DNA of 44,651 nt from Aeromonas cavernicola (GCF_002795305.1 NZ_PGGC01000091.1:1-44651), one strand, 5' to 3'; positions 1 to 10,523 are shown, counted from the first letter of the stretch. Made by a program: numbers and translations. Notes: generated by a model from the letters alone, not told the origin.

Positions 1-1015
1 GGTCACCATCAAGGGCGCGGATCTGGCCGATGGGCGATAGCGCAAGGCCTGCCTCACGGGCGATGGCGAGCAGCTCAGCTTCGCTCTCTGTGCCAACCGC
101 GACCAGCAGGCCGCCGCTGGTTTGGGGATCGCACAGGATGTTGCGGGTGCGATCGTCCATGACCGCGAGTTTGTGACCGTAAGCATCGAAATTGCGTAGG
201 GTGCCGCCCGGTACGCAGCCCTCGGCGAGGTAGTGATCCACCTCGTCCAGCAAGGGCAGCGCCTTGAAGTCGAGACAGGCACTGACGTTGGACCCTTCAC
301 ACATCTCCAGCAGATGGCCAGCCAGCCCAAAACCGGTGACATCGGTCATGGCATGAACCCCCGCCAAGGCCGCAAACTGCTGGCCGAGGGTATTGAGGGC
401 ACACATGGCGTTAGGGGCCAGTTGCTCGTGCTCGGGCTTGAGCTTGCCCTTCTTCTGGGCGGTGGTGAGGATACCGATACCTAGGGACTTGGTCAGGTAG
501 AGGGTGTCGCCTACCTGAGCGGTATCATTTCGTTTGATGGCGTTGAGCGGCACGATGCCGGTTACCGCCAGGCCAAAGATGGGCTCGGGCGCGTCGATGC
601 TGTGGCCGCCCGCCAGCGAAATCCCCGCTGCATGGCACACCTGACGGCCACCGTCGATCACCTGCTGGGCCACCTCGGCGGACAAGGTATTGATTGGCCA
701 GCCGAGGATGGCGATGGCCACGATGGGTTTGCCACCCATGGCGTAGATGTCGCTGATGGCATTGGTGGCGGCAATCCGGCCAAAGGTAAAGGGATCGTCG
801 ACGATGGGCATGAAAAAATCGGTGGTGGAGACAATGCCCTGACCGTTACCGATATCGACCACCGCCGCATCATCCTTGCTGCTGTTGCCGACCACCAGCG
901 TGGGGTCGTTGAAGCCCGGGATCTGGCTCTTGAGGATGGTGTCGAGCACCTTGGGTGAAATTTTGCAGCCGCAGCCGGCGCCGTGGCTATATTGGGTCAG
1001 ACGAATAGAAGACAT
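1..1015 (-). CDS. selD: Selenide, water dikinase SelD (3' end cut by window edge)
   Basis: SelD makes selenophosphate from selenide and ATP for selenocysteine and selenouridine synthesis in the cytoplasm. The reading frame opens with [18 protein letters not shown], almost the E. coli start; Cys15 and Lys18 correspond to the catalytic Cys17 and Lys20 of E. coli, so this is the Cys form, not a selenoprotein. A Gly-rich ATP-binding stretch and the [10 protein letters not shown] motif follow. About 338 codons lie in the window; E. coli SelD has 347 residues, so only a few C-terminal residues are missing. The start has a good ribosome site (AAGGGGA) directly upstream. rhlE lies upstream in the same direction, 156 bases away, so co-transcription is possible but not shown. 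Confidence 0.96.
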   Translation of the reverse strand, partial: MSSIRLTQYSHGAGCGCKISPKVLDTILKSQIPGFNDPTLVVGNSSKDDAAVVDIGNGQGIVSTTDFFMPIVDDPFTFGRIAATNAISDIYAMGGKPIVAIAILGWPINTLSAEVAQQVIDGGRQVCHAAGISLAGGHSIDAPEPIFGLAVTGIVPLNAIKRNDTAQVGDTLYLTKSLGIGILTTAQKKGKLKPEHEQLAPNAMCALNTLGQQFAALAGVHAMTDVTGFGLAGHLLEMCEGSNVSACLDFKALPLLDEVDHYLAEGCVPGGTLRNFDAYGHKLAVMDDRTRNILCDPQTSGGLLVAVGTESEAELLAIAREAGLALSPIGQIRALDGD

Positions 1016-1171
1016 ATTTTCCCCTTAGCGCCCATCCCAGTGGGGCTAGTTCAGTTGTGATGTTGGCTGTGCCTATCAATACCCTCGGTCAGAAGGTCGG
1101 CATGCTCGCGGTGATGATGGGGCGCGGTATGTGCCCGCGTTCCCCATGATGATGCAAAGGTTATGCTCTGT

Positions 1172-2560
1172 TTACTCTTCCGCCTCAGCACGGCTGTTGT
1201 CTTGGTAGCTATCGCGCTCGGCTTTGGGCAGACGCCGCATCGGGGTAAAGCCAATATCCTCCCCCACCACTTCCCGCTTGCGAGGCGAAGCTGGCTTTTT
1301 GCTGCTCTCTCCCTTGGCGTTAGCGGTGCTGGGCTTGCCTTTGCCCTTTTTAATGTTGGCGTTACTCCGATCCCGAGGTGGATTTTGCACTGGTTTGCTG
1401 CCAGGCAATGTCTGCCGACTCGCTTTACCGCTAGGTTCATACCCTGGCATGATCTCCACGCGCAGGGGTTGGCTGATCAGGGCTTCAATGGCCTTGAGCT
1501 GGCCTAGTTCGTCATGGCTTATCAGTGAGATCGCTTCCCCTCCGCGCCCAGCACGGCCGGTACGGCCAATCCGGTGGATATAATCTTCTGCCATTTGCGG
1601 CAGCTCAAAGTTGATCACATAGGGCAGTTGATCGATGTCTAGGCCGCGGGCGGCAATGTCGGTCGCGACCAGCACCCGTACCTTGCCTTCACGAAAATCG
1701 CTCAGGGCGCGGTTGCGGGCGCCCTGGCTCTTATCGCCGTGAATGGCGACCGTATCGAGGCCATCTTTTTGCATCTGTTGGGCGAGCCGATCGGCAATTT
1801 GCTTGGTGCGGACAAAGACCAATACCCGTTGCCAGTTGCCACGCCCAATCATGTGGGAGAGCAGCTCGCGGCGGCGTTCGCGATCCACTTGGATCACCCT
1901 CATGTTCACTTGCTCGGCGGCCGTGTTGCTGGGGTCGACCTCGATCAGGGTAGGGGCGTTGAGCAGGTCATCGGCCAGCGCTTTGATCTCTTGTGAGAAG
2001 GTTGCCGAAAACAGCAGGGTCTGCCGCTGGGCTGGTAATGCCTTCATGATCCGGCGAATGTCATGGATAAAGCCCATGTCGAGCATGCGATCCGCTTCAT
2101 CGAGTACCAGTACTTCGAGTTCGCTCAAGGTCAGAGCACCTTGGGTCAGCAGGTCTAGCAGGCGGCCTGGGGTGGCAACCAAGATATCGACCCCCAGTTT
2201 GATGGCGTCCAGATTGGGCTTGATGCTGACGCCGCCGTAGGCGATCAGGGTACGAAATGGCAGGTGATGGGCATATTTAATGATGCTCTCGCCAACCTGG
2301 GCTGCTAGCTCTCGGGTTGGGGTGAGCACCAGCGCCCGCACTTGACGACGGCTACGGCCGTGGTTAGCCAGCAGTTGCTGTAGCATCGGCAGGGTAAATC
2401 CCGCCGTTTTACCTGTGCCTGTCTGAGCGCCGCCGAGCACATCCTGCCCCGCCAATATGGCCGGAATGGCTTGTTGCTGGATCGGGGTTGGCTGCTGGTA
2501 ACCCAGCTCTTTGACGGCCCGCAGAATGTGCGGTGATAGGCCCAGTTCGTTAAATGACAT
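1172..2560 (-). CDS. rhlE: ATP-dependent RNA helicase RhlE (DEAD-box)
   Basis: A DEAD-box RNA helicase that unwinds RNA duplexes, in E. coli linked to ribosome maturation and RNA decay. All superfamily II motifs are present in order: Q motif near residues 23-30, Walker A AQTGTGKT at 45-52, PTRELA at 81-86, DEAD at 154-157, SAT at 185-187, ARGLDI at 304-309 and HRIGRTGR at 329-336. From about residue 390 to the end (462) the protein is a basic, low-complexity tail, as usual for RhlE, which probably binds RNA. The N-terminus ([16 protein letters not shown]) matches E. coli RhlE closely, and a GAGGAG ribosome site precedes the ATG. Other DEAD-box paralogues (SrmB, DbpA) fit less well. Confidence 0.95.
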   Translation of the reverse strand: MSFNELGLSPHILRAVKELGYQQPTPIQQQAIPAILAGQDVLGGAQTGTGKTAGFTLPMLQQLLANHGRSRRQVRALVLTPTRELAAQVGESIIKYAHHLPFRTLIAYGGVSIKPNLDAIKLGVDILVATPGRLLDLLTQGALTLSELEVLVLDEADRMLDMGFIHDIRRIMKALPAQRQTLLFSATFSQEIKALADDLLNAPTLIEVDPSNTAAEQVNMRVIQVDRERRRELLSHMIGRGNWQRVLVFVRTKQIADRLAQQMQKDGLDTVAIHGDKSQGARNRALSDFREGKVRVLVATDIAARGLDIDQLPYVINFELPQMAEDYIHRIGRTGRAGRGGEAISLISHDELGQLKAIEALISQPLRVEIMPGYEPSGKASRQTLPGSKPVQNPPRDRSNANIKKGKGKPSTANAKGESSKKPASPRKREVVGEDIGFTPMRRLPKAERDSYQDNSRAEAEE

Positions 2561-2778
2561 AGTCGAGAGAGACTCCTCTGGTGAGCCTTGGGCTCAGCGC
2601 GTGGCGCCACAATCTTTAACGCGGTTCAACGCGGTCCAATGTGGCCAGCCACAACATTGCGCGGGTCACGCAGTGGTGGCCAGCGCATAGAAATGATATG
2701 GGGGCGCAATATAGCAGATATGCGGCTTACACGCAGTAGCGCTCTGCTTGCACGCCGACGGGGGGAGCGATTGCAGGG

Positions 2779-3255
2779 TCATAGCAGCGCACGAATGGAT
2801 GAAGTGAGGCTCTGTGGTTTGGTTTGAGGGGCGAAACGTTCGACGACCTTGCCCTCTCGGTTAATGAGAAACTTGGTGAAGTTCCACTTAATGTGCTCTG
2901 ACCCGAGTAGGCCGGGTTGTTGCCGCTTAAGCCACTGATAGAAGGGGTGAGCGTGCTCGCCGTTGACGTCACATTTCGCCATGATTGGGAAGGTGACAGG
3001 ATAATCGAGGGTACAGAAGCGGGCGATGTCGTCGGCATCCCCTGGCTCTTGCTGGCCGAATTGGTTGCAGGGAAAGCCTAAGATCACCAAGCCTGCTGGG
3101 CCGAACTCACGATATAGGGCTTCAAGCCCAGTGTATTGCGGGGTAAAACCGCAGCGGCTGGCGACATTGACCACCAAGATCACCTTGCCGACCAACTGAT
3201 CCTGTGGATAGGGGTTGCCGTTGAGGGTGTGTAGGGTGAGGTTTGGCAGTGGCAT
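2779..3255 (-). CDS. Glutathione peroxidase family protein (BtuE-like)
   Basis: Thiol peroxidase of the glutathione peroxidase family, expected to reduce peroxides in cytoplasm or periplasm; no signal peptide is visible. The family signature NVASRCGFTPQY carries the peroxidatic Cys35, FPCNQFGQQEPG holds the second tetrad residue (Gln69), and KWNFTKFL supplies the Trp and Asn. Cys95 is a candidate resolving cysteine, which would make it thioredoxin-dependent as in many bacterial members; this is inference. At 158 residues it is a compact family member, shorter than E. coli BtuE (183). The ATG is preceded by AAGGAA. It stands alone between rhlE (same direction, 218-base gap) and a divergent oxygenase gene. 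Confidence 0.92.
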   Translation of the reverse strand: MPLPNLTLHTLNGNPYPQDQLVGKVILVVNVASRCGFTPQYTGLEALYREFGPAGLVILGFPCNQFGQQEPGDADDIARFCTLDYPVTFPIMAKCDVNGEHAHPFYQWLKRQQPGLLGSEHIKWNFTKFLINREGKVVERFAPQTKPQSLTSSIRALL

Positions 3256-3461
3256 CAGCGTATTCCTTATGTCGGTATGTTGGCCATGCGGGTCGGTTAG
3301 CGCAACGAATGGTGGCGTGTCGACCCGCTATCAGCCCGTGTCGTTGTTGGCAGGGCCCTGCGCGGTTCATATCGTAGGGGCGCCACATTTTATCAGTAAA
3401 TACGCAAGGGGAGGGGAAGGGATCAGGGATGAACATACCATAGGGGGATTGACGTGATCAG

Positions 3462-4172
3462 GTGCGGATTGATCGCAAGATACGCTTGAAAACCATTGCC
3501 CGCTGGTGTTTTCACCTGTTTGCCGTTACAACACACTCTCTTTCGTCTTGCTGTGAGCCAATCTTGGACTATCAAGCTGCCATGGATGCCATTTACACCC
3601 GAGGATGGGTGGTCGTGGATGATTTTTTAACTGCACACGAGGTTGAGCATCTCAGCCAATGTTTGCCTCATGAATGGCAAGCGGCGGGGATCGGCCGCGC
3701 CGCGCTGCATCATGCTAACCGCCAGATCCGCCGTGATCAGATCCATTGGCTGGACCCAACCTTGGGTTCACCTGTTGCCGATTACCTGTCCCGCCTTGAG
3801 GCATTGCGCTTGGTGGTCAATCAGTCATTGATGCTGGGGCTGTTTGATTACGAGGCCCATTTTGCCCGTTACGATAGTGGTGATTTTTATGCGCGCCATC
3901 GCGATGCGTTTGCTGGCCAGTCAAATCGTCGCCTGACGTCGGTGTGCTACCTCAATAATGACTGGCAGCCAGCGGCTGGAGGGGTCTTGCGGATGTATGA
4001 CGACAGTGAACAGTTTTTGATCGACATTGAGCCGCAAGGGGGACGATTGGTGCTGTTTTTATCCGAAGGATTTCCCCATGAGGTGCTGCCTGCGAATCAG
4101 GTTCGTTACAGCATTGCAGGCTGGTTTCGGGTGAACGGTCATCAACATGGGCGGCTTGATCCGCCCCGATAA
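3462..4172 (+). CDS. 2-oxoglutarate/Fe(II)-dependent oxygenase (prolyl 4-hydroxylase-like)
   Basis: A double-stranded beta-helix oxygenase. Counting from the first GTG, His146 and Asp148 (HRDAF) and His206 (FPHEV) form the Fe triad, and Arg215 in RYSIAGWFR is the likely 2-oxoglutarate ligand. The family hydroxylates protein or small-molecule substrates; the substrate here cannot be read. The start is uncertain: the first ~34 residues are basic and unlike the family, which normally begins a few residues before the GW(V/I)VxDDF motif (residue 48 here). A TTG at 3564 or the ATG at 3582 are more likely starts, giving about 200 residues. The gene is divergent from the peroxidase; promoter not identified. 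KOPS-type octamers lie in the divergent gap. Confidence 0.85.
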   Translation: MRIDRKIRLKTIARWCFHLFAVTTHSLSSCCEPILDYQAAMDAIYTRGWVVVDDFLTAHEVEHLSQCLPHEWQAAGIGRAALHHANRQIRRDQIHWLDPTLGSPVADYLSRLEALRLVVNQSLMLGLFDYEAHFARYDSGDFYARHRDAFAGQSNRRLTSVCYLNNDWQPAAGGVLRMYDDSEQFLIDIEPQGGRLVLFLSEGFPHEVLPANQVRYSIAGWFRVNGHQHGRLDPPR

Positions 4173-4258
4173 GCCATGGGTTGTTCTGTTTTGCCTCATG
4201 ATATCGGGTGAGTACACCCTATTTATCCTAACAAACGGGGCCATCAGGGCCCCGTCAG

Positions 4259-4288
4259 CTGACAAGCCTTTTATTAGCTTGCTACACT
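4259..4288 (+). promoter_or_regulatory. Candidate sigma70 promoter of ddl
   Basis: CTGACA, 18 bases, then TACACT, about 100 bases before the ddl start. The match is moderate and was found by eye. A GC-rich inverted repeat (ACGGGGCC/GGCCCCGT) lies just upstream at about 4234-4254 and may end transcription of the oxygenase gene, though no T-run follows it. Confidence 0.4.
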
Positions 4289-4385
4289 GGCGCTTCTTTA
4301 CATTGCCATGTGGCGTCGAGTGCCAAGGGCGGCACGATCATCACTGATCATGACGAGCCACGTTTTCCTATAGAGATCTGATTTG

Positions 4386-5381
4386 ATGAATAACATGCAT
4401 GTCTTGCTGTTGTGTGGCGGTGGTGGTGCCGAGCACGAGGTATCGCTGCGCAGTGCCAACTTTTTAGAAAAGCAACTATCCCTGTTACCTCACGTCGATG
4501 TGACTCGGGTCGAGATATTTGCCGACCGCTGGCTCAGTGCCGATGGCCGTGAATGTAAGCTCGGGCTCGATAAGCTGCTGTCTTTCGATAACATGGCGCG
4601 CGTGGTCGATTACGTCGTGCCCTGTATCCATGGATACCCTGGGGAAACCGGCGATCTGCAGTCGTTTCTTGAGCTGGCAGGGTTGCCTTATTTGGGGTGT
4701 GGTGCAGAGGCAAGCAAAATCTGTTTTAACAAGGTTACGACCAAGTTGTGGCTCTCTGCGATAGGCATACCCAATACCCCTTACCTATTTTTGACCGAAC
4801 AGGACGAGACAAGTATTGCCACCGCAAGAGATGCGCTTGCTCAGTGGGGCAGGGTGTTTATTAAAGCGGCCTCTCAAGGATCGTCGGTAGGCTGCTATGC
4901 CGCCAGTAACGATGCGGAACTGGTTAAGGGGATCCGTGATGCGTTTGGTTACTCCGATCAGGTATTGATTGAAAAAGCGGTCAAACCGAGGGAGTTAGAG
5001 GTTGCTGTTTATCAGTACGGCGACCAGCTGGTTGCGACTTACCCTGGTGAAATCTGTGTGCCGCAGGATAAGTTCTACAGCTACGAAGAGAAATACAGCA
5101 GCACTAGTCACACCGAAACGGCGTTACGGGCCCAAGGGCTGACGCCGGCACAAGCTGACGCCATTCATGGCTATGCGATCAAGGCGTTTCGTCAGCTCAA
5201 GCTGAGCCATCTTTCCCGTATCGACTTTTTCCTGACCGAGGATGGTGAGATTTTATTAAATGAAATCAATACCTTTCCAGGTATGACCTCCATTTCTATG
5301 TTCCCGAAACTGTTGGCGCACCATGGCCACAGCTTTGACCATTTCTTGGCGCAGATACTGCACAATGCAGGCCCCTGTTAA
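4386..5381 (+). CDS. ddlA: D-alanine--D-alanine ligase
   Basis: ATP-grasp ligase that joins two D-alanines for peptidoglycan precursor synthesis. The N-terminal motif CGGGGAEHEVS, the substrate-loop region PCIHGYPGETGDLQ, the RELEVAVYQYG strand and the C-terminal signature SRIDFF...LLNEINTFPGMT are all intact. Length (331 residues) and sequence resemble the DdlA-type enzymes of Vibrio more than the shorter DdlB of the mur cluster, and it is indeed alone rather than in dcw. I take the ATG at 4386; a TTG directly before it extends the frame by one codon. No vancomycin-resistance context (vanH, vanX) is present, so a D-Ala-D-Lac role is unlikely. Confidence 0.93.
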   Translation: MNNMHVLLLCGGGGAEHEVSLRSANFLEKQLSLLPHVDVTRVEIFADRWLSADGRECKLGLDKLLSFDNMARVVDYVVPCIHGYPGETGDLQSFLELAGLPYLGCGAEASKICFNKVTTKLWLSAIGIPNTPYLFLTEQDETSIATARDALAQWGRVFIKAASQGSSVGCYAASNDAELVKGIRDAFGYSDQVLIEKAVKPRELEVAVYQYGDQLVATYPGEICVPQDKFYSYEEKYSSTSHTETALRAQGLTPAQADAIHGYAIKAFRQLKLSHLSRIDFFLTEDGEILLNEINTFPGMTSISMFPKLLAHHGHSFDHFLAQILHNAGPC

Positions 5382-5450
5382 GGGGAGAGATTGCCGCTGT
5401 ATCGTAGTGGCGCAAGGGAATCATGTAACGGTGCGCTATGGCGATCGCTG

Positions 5451-5478
5451 TTGCCCGAGTTGTGGCGTTTGATACAAT
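5451..5478 (+). promoter_or_regulatory. Candidate promoter of the thrS operon
   Basis: TTGCCC, 16 bases, TACAAT. The -10 lies about 175 bases before the thrS start codon, leaving a long untranslated leader, as in E. coli, where that leader holds the translational operator. Confidence 0.55.
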
Positions 5479-5484
5479 CTGCCG

Positions 5485-5652
5485 CGTTTTTGGATTATTG
5501 ATAGCTCGATACATCGATTTAGATGTGTACCACGCAGTGTACTAACCGTTTGGTTGATGGTGAAACACCAAAGTGAGTGGCTTGAAATATAAAGAGTTAT
5601 TTAAATTGCACGTGGCCTTTGGTAGGGGCCACCACTGTATTAAGGACATATA
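5485..5652 (+). promoter_or_regulatory. thrS mRNA leader with hairpins (possible ThrRS autoregulatory operator)
   Basis: Between promoter and start codon lie several short inverted repeats: AACC/GGTT at 5544-5555, TGGTG/CACCA around AAA at 5558-5570, and GTGGCC/GGCCAC at 5612-5632. In E. coli the thrS leader folds into tRNA-Thr-like domains that ThrRS binds to repress its own translation. A CGT triplet (the Thr anticodon used there) falls at 5547-5549 at the head of the first hairpin. That this leader works the same way is inference; the folds are weak and were not computed. Confidence 0.35.
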
Positions 5653-7581
5653 ATGCCAATCATTACTCTGCCTGACGGCAGCCAACGTCAATTTGCCCAC
5701 TCTGTTTCCGTTATGGATGTGGCTGCGGACATCGGTCCCGGCCTCGCTAAAGCGTGTATTGCTGGTCGGGTAAACGGTGAACTGGTGGATGCGTGTGAGC
5801 TGATCGAAGCTGATGCCTCACTGGCCATCATCACTGCCAAAGACGAAGACGGTCTGGATATTCTGCGCCACTCCTGCGCCCACTTGCTAGGTCATGCTAT
5901 CAAGCAGCTTTGGCCTCAGACCAAGATGGCGATCGGTCCGGTTATCGATAACGGTTTCTATTACGACGTTGATCTCGACCGTACCTTGACCGATGAAGAT
6001 CTGGCTGCCTTGGAAGAGCGCATGCTGGCGCTGGTCGCCAAGGATTATGACGTTATCAAGAAAAAGGTCTCTTGGCAGGAAGCGCGTGATGTGTTCGAGG
6101 CACGCGGCGAGAGTTACAAGGTCGAAATCCTAGATCAGAATATTGCCCGTGATGACCAGCCTGGTCTGTATCATCACGAAGAGTACATTGATATGTGCCG
6201 TGGGCCCCATGTGCCTAACATGCGCCATTGCCATCATTTCAAGTTGCAGAAAATGTCCGGTGCCTACTGGCGCGGTGACTCCAACAACAAGATGCTGCAG
6301 CGTATCTACGGTACTGCCTGGGCTGACAAGAAGCAGCTCAAGGCCTATCTGCAGCGCCTGGAAGAGGCCGCCAAGCGCGACCACCGCAAGATCGGCAAGC
6401 AGCTCGATCTTTACCACATGCAGGAAGAAGCGCCGGGCATGGTGTTCTGGCATAACGATGGCTGGACCATCTTCCGTGAGCTGGAAACCTTCATCCGGAG
6501 CAAGCTCAAAGAGTATGACTATCAGGAAGTGAAAGGCCCGTTCATGATGGACCGAGTCCTATGGGAACGTTCAGGCCACTGGGAAAAATATGCCCAAGCC
6601 ATGTTCACCACTCAGTCAGAGAATCGTGAATACGCCATCAAACCGATGAACTGCCCGGGCCATGTGCAGATTTTTAACCAAGGGCTGAAATCCTACCGTG
6701 ATTTGCCGTTACGGATGGCCGAGTTTGGCTCATGCCATCGTAACGAGCCTTCGGGTTCCCTGCATGGCCTGATGCGGGTGCGTGGCTTTACGCAGGATGA
6801 TGCTCACATCTTCTGTACCGAAGAGCAGATCATGGAAGAGGTCTCTTCCTGTATCCGTATGGTTTATGACGTCTACGGTACCTTTGGTTTTGAAAACGTT
6901 GTGGTCAAGCTATCGACCCGTCCCGAGCAGCGGATCGGCTCTGACGAGATGTGGGATCGCGCCGAAAAAGCGCTAGCCGATGCGTTGGTGCTGAATGGCC
7001 TGAAGTACGATCTGCAGCCGGGGGAAGGGGCCTTTTACGGACCTAAGATAGAATTTACCCTACATGATTGCCTTGATCGAGCTTGGCAGTGTGGTACCGT
7101 GCAGCTCGACTTCGCCTTGCCAAGCCGTTTGGGAGCCACCTATGTAGGTGAAGATAACGAACGTCACGTACCGGTTATGATCCACCGTGCTATTTTAGGT
7201 TCACTTGAACGCTTCATCGGTATTTTAACCGAGGAGTACGCAGGATTATTCCCAACTTGGTTGGCGCCAACTCAAGCTGTGGTGATGAATATCACCGATA
7301 ATCAGGCCGATTATGCAGTGAAAGTAGCCAATGCATTGAATGATGCGGGTCTTCGCGCAAAAGCGGACTTGAGAAATGAGAAGATAGGCTTTAAAATCCG
7401 CGAGCATACTTTGAAGCGAGTACCCTTCATGTTGGTCTGCGGCGACAAAGAAGTTGAAGCCGGTAAGATTGCTGTGCGGACTCGTAAAGGGGCTGACTTG
7501 GGTTCGTATCCTGTTGAAGAACTGATCGCGCTATTAACCCAAGAAGTTCAGACCCGTGGACACAAGAAAGTGGAGGAATAA
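5653..7581 (+). CDS. thrS: Threonyl-tRNA synthetase
   Basis: Class II synthetase that charges tRNA-Thr. The 642-residue protein has the standard layout: TGS domain (about 1-62), editing domain with [10 protein letters not shown] near 73-82 and MCRGPHVPN near 180, catalytic core with the zinc-ligand region MNCPGH, motif 2 CHRNEPSG and motif 3 in [15 protein letters not shown], and the C-terminal anticodon-binding domain. Length equals E. coli ThrRS (642). It heads the thrS-infC-rpmI-rplT operon; the infC ribosome site GGAGG lies within its last codons, so translation of the two is probably coupled. Confidence 0.98.
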   Translation: MPIITLPDGSQRQFAHSVSVMDVAADIGPGLAKACIAGRVNGELVDACELIEADASLAIITAKDEDGLDILRHSCAHLLGHAIKQLWPQTKMAIGPVIDNGFYYDVDLDRTLTDEDLAALEERMLALVAKDYDVIKKKVSWQEARDVFEARGESYKVEILDQNIARDDQPGLYHHEEYIDMCRGPHVPNMRHCHHFKLQKMSGAYWRGDSNNKMLQRIYGTAWADKKQLKAYLQRLEEAAKRDHRKIGKQLDLYHMQEEAPGMVFWHNDGWTIFRELETFIRSKLKEYDYQEVKGPFMMDRVLWERSGHWEKYAQAMFTTQSENREYAIKPMNCPGHVQIFNQGLKSYRDLPLRMAEFGSCHRNEPSGSLHGLMRVRGFTQDDAHIFCTEEQIMEEVSSCIRMVYDVYGTFGFENVVVKLSTRPEQRIGSDEMWDRAEKALADALVLNGLKYDLQPGEGAFYGPKIEFTLHDCLDRAWQCGTVQLDFALPSRLGATYVGEDNERHVPVMIHRAILGSLERFIGILTEEYAGLFPTWLAPTQAVVMNITDNQADYAVKVANALNDAGLRAKADLRNEKIGFKIREHTLKRVPFMLVCGDKEVEAGKIAVRTRKGADLGSYPVEELIALLTQEVQTRGHKKVEE

Positions 7582-7584
7582 GCT

Positions 7585-8133
7585 ATAAAAGGCGGAAAAA
7601 AACTGGGTAAGCAACCGCAAGCCCGCGCTCACCGGATCAACGAAGAGATCCGTCTGAAAGAAGTTCGACTGACAGGTTTGGATGGTGAAGCAATTGGCAT
7701 CACTTCCATTCAAGATGCTCTGAACTTGGCCCTTGAGGCTGGAGTGGATCTGGTTGAGATCAGTCCGAACGCTGAACCGCCGGTTTGCCGGATCATGGAT
7801 TACGGCAAATTCCTCTACGAAAAGAGCAAAACCACCAAAGAACAGAAGAAAAAGCAGAAAGTCGTCCAGGTTAAGGAGATCAAGTTCCGACCTGGTACTG
7901 ACGAAGGCGACTATCAGGTAAAACTACGCAACCTGGTTCGCTTTCTAGAAGACGGGGACAAAGCGAAGGTCACTCTGCGCTTCCGCGGTCGTGAAATGGC
8001 ACACCAAGATCTTGGTATCAAGGTTTTGGAGCGAGTCAAGAATGATCTGGAAGAGCTGGCCGTAGTCGAATCGTTCCCGAAAGTCGAAGGCCGTCAAGCT
8101 GTGATGGTTCTCGCACCTAAGAAGAAATCTTAA
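7585..8133 (+). CDS. infC: Translation initiation factor IF-3 (ATA start codon)
   Basis: IF-3 binds the 30S subunit, keeps subunits apart and proofreads start codons. The conserved N-terminus (KGGKK, then RINEEIR and [10 protein letters not shown]) is in frame only from an ATA at 7585-7587; the first ATG/GTG/TTG-type codon (7678) would delete 31 conserved residues. A strong GGAGG at 7572-7576, eight bases upstream and inside thrS, marks this start. E. coli infC uses AUU, another codon IF-3 discriminates against, which gives negative autoregulation; ATA here fits the same logic. The product is 182 residues with both domains joined by the Lys-rich linker (residues ~75-90). Start choice is confident, the regulation is inferred from E. 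coli. Confidence 0.95.
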   Translation: MKGGKKLGKQPQARAHRINEEIRLKEVRLTGLDGEAIGITSIQDALNLALEAGVDLVEISPNAEPPVCRIMDYGKFLYEKSKTTKEQKKKQKVVQVKEIKFRPGTDEGDYQVKLRNLVRFLEDGDKAKVTLRFRGREMAHQDLGIKVLERVKNDLEELAVVESFPKVEGRQAVMVLAPKKKS

Positions 8134-8144
8134 GGCCCACAAGA

Positions 8145-8178
8145 AATTAACTCATGGGGTCAGCCCCGTGAGTTAATT
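8145..8178 (+). promoter_or_regulatory. Long hairpin between infC and rpmI
   Basis: A 15-pair stem (AATTAACTCA-T-GGGG against CCCC-G-TGAGTTAATT, one G-U pair) with a TCAG loop lies 42 bases before rpmI. No T-run follows directly, so it is a poor intrinsic terminator. It could be an RNA-processing site or part of the ribosomal protein L20 repression site, which in E. coli involves structures upstream of rpmI; the exact role is not readable. Confidence 0.6.
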
Positions 8179-8219
8179 CGCCTTGCGATTTTGTTGTCAC
8201 TCACAATGCGGAGTATAAA

Positions 8220-8417
8220 ATGCCAAAAATGAAAACCAACCGAGGCGCCGCAAAGCGCTTCAAAAAAACTGGCTCAGGTCGCTTCAAGTGCAAGCACAAC
8301 CACCTGCGTCACATCCTGACCAAGAAGAGTAGCAAGCGTAAGCGTCATTTAGGGCCGAAATTCTTTGTTTCTGCTGCTGACCACAAACGTGTTGTCGCTT
8401 GTCTGCCGTACGCATAA
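8220..8417 (+). CDS. rpmI: 50S ribosomal protein L35
   Basis: Small basic 65-residue ribosomal protein, start [20 protein letters not shown] and end [11 protein letters not shown] as in gammaproteobacterial L35. It sits between infC and rplT in the order known from E. coli, 15 bases before rplT, so the two are co-translated. In E. coli, L20 represses both genes by binding upstream of rpmI. Confidence 0.98.
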   Translation: MPKMKTNRGAAKRFKKTGSGRFKCKHNHLRHILTKKSSKRKRHLGPKFFVSAADHKRVVACLPYA

Positions 8418-8432
8418 GGGGGGATGTGAAAA

Positions 8433-8789
8433 ATGCCAAGAGTTAAACGTGGTGTGACCGCTCGCGCTCGTCACAAGAAAGTAATGAAAGCCGCCAAGGG
8501 TTACTACGGCGCCCGTTCCCGTGTTTACCGCGTAGCGGTACAAGCGGTAACCAAAGCTGGTCAGTATGCCTACCGTGATCGTCGCCAGAAAAAGCGTCAA
8601 TTCCGTCAGCTGTGGATTGCGCGTATCAACGCAGCAGCTCGTCAGAATGGTCTGTCCTACAGCCGTCTGATCAACGGTCTGAAAAAGGCTTCTATCGAGA
8701 TCGATCGCAAGATCCTGTCCGATATCGCCGTTCATGACAAGCTGGCTTTCACCGCCTTGGTTGAAAAAGCTAAAGCAGCTCTGGTTTAA
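8433..8789 (+). CDS. rplT: 50S ribosomal protein L20
   Basis: Early-assembly 23S rRNA-binding protein, 118 residues, with the conserved start [16 protein letters not shown] and the central [17 protein letters not shown] segment. Last gene of the thrS operon before a strong terminator. It is probably also the translational repressor of rpmI-rplT as in E. coli. Confidence 0.98.
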   Translation: MPRVKRGVTARARHKKVMKAAKGYYGARSRVYRVAVQAVTKAGQYAYRDRRQKKRQFRQLWIARINAAARQNGLSYSRLINGLKKASIEIDRKILSDIAVHDKLAFTALVEKAKAALV

Positions 8790-8810
8790 TCCAGTTCTGT
8801 TATAAACGCT

Positions 8811-8836
8811 AAAAGGAGGCTCATGCCTCCTTTTTT
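8811..8836 (+). terminator. Intrinsic terminator after rplT
   Basis: AAAAGGAGGC, loop TCAT, GCCTCCTTTT, followed by further T's. It starts 21 bases after the rplT stop and separates the thrS operon from pheST. Confidence 0.9.
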
Positions 8837-8892
8837 GTATCTGCAATATAGCGATTTTACCATCTCGGACGGCAAACCTGATGGCATCAAGC

Positions 8893-9141
8893 TTATTCCG
8901 GACTCTTGGCCGGGTCTATTTCCTTCCAGTCAAAGCGGGGAGTACAGTCGGTAAAGGGTGAGCAGCCCTTGATATCCCGTACCAGCTTTTCGTGGTCATC
9001 GGTCAGGACATAGCGTTGGAGGATGCCGAACACCCAGTGCGATCTTCCGGGCGCATAAATAGCAACAGGTGCCAGTGCAGGGGCCGTCGTGGTGAGCCTT
9101 GCAAACACGAAATCCATAAACAGGAGCATTCCACAAGCCAA
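8893..9141 (-). CDS. Hypothetical short protein, possibly a gene remnant
   Basis: An 82-codon frame (TTG start; an ATG with GTGGA before it at 9129 would give 78 residues) in the rplT-pheS gap, opposite to both operons. The C-terminal half (HWVFGILQRYVLTDDHEKLVRD...) looks like ordinary soluble protein, but I do not recognise the family and there is no promoter or convincing ribosome site. A second overlapping frame on the same strand (8996-9232) also stays open, so this may be a frameshifted remnant of a larger gene. Low confidence that it is expressed. Confidence 0.3.
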   Translation of the reverse strand: MACGMLLFMDFVFARLTTTAPALAPVAIYAPGRSHWVFGILQRYVLTDDHEKLVRDIKGCSPFTDCTPRFDWKEIDPAKSPE

Positions 9142-9380
9142 TCAAGGGGAGGGGCTTGGGCTTAGTCGTCTCGGCGCTTTTCGATATTGAACTAAAGGTG
9201 TTCGATCGTTTGCCAACGCTTTGCTTTTGCATGCGATGTCAGCGACAGCTGCGCGCAATCTACGTTGTTCTGCCTTGATGATCTCAGCGGGAGGATGCCA
9301 TGGGGGTTATAGTTTGAATCACTAAATATGCCAACAAACAAATAATGTTGATCGCAAATTAAACAAATCGCAAGCTCTGG
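9142..9380. other. Gene-free stretch upstream of the pheST promoter
   Basis: About 240 bases with no recognised gene or RNA. One KOPS-type octamer (GGGGAGGG) lies at 9146-9153, on the + strand. The right-hand part (9320-9370) is AT-rich, as expected upstream of a strong promoter. Confidence 0.5.
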
Positions 9381-9408
9381 TTGACGCTGCTCTTGATAAC
9401 AAAATGAT
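9381..9408 (+). promoter_or_regulatory. Candidate pheST promoter
   Basis: TTGACG, 16 bases, AATGAT. The -35 is near consensus and the -10 weak. Placement about 120 bases before pheS leaves room for a leader like that of E. coli pheM. Confidence 0.45.
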
Positions 9409-9436
9409 GGCTAGGGAGAAAAGCGGGGGGATAGCT

Positions 9437-9478
9437 ATGGTCAGCGCAGGGGCTTTTTTTGTATTATCAGTCCTTTGA
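9437..9478 (+). CDS. Candidate 13-residue leader peptide of pheST (pheM-like)
   Basis: ATG to TGA encodes MVSAGAFFVLSVL, with two adjacent Phe codons and a purine-rich ribosome site (GGGGGGATAG) just upstream, ending 49 bases before pheS. E. coli pheST is controlled by attenuation through pheM, a 14-residue Phe-rich leader peptide. Here CAGGGGC (9448-9454) can pair with GCTCCTG (9497-9503), and CTCCT with AGGAG beyond it, giving mutually exclusive folds. However, no T-run follows the second hairpin, so classical attenuation is not established. Confidence 0.4.
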   Translation: MVSAGAFFVLSVL

Positions 9479-9488
9479 CCTTATTTAG

Positions 9489-10511
<1,023 letters not shown>

Positions 10512-10523
10512 GGGCGAGAGAAC

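Noticed and set aside
9448..9460. Run of seven T's inside the pheST leader as an attenuator terminator
   Set aside because: No GC-rich stem immediately precedes it; only an AAAAGC/GCTTTT pairing with a long unpaired loop is possible.
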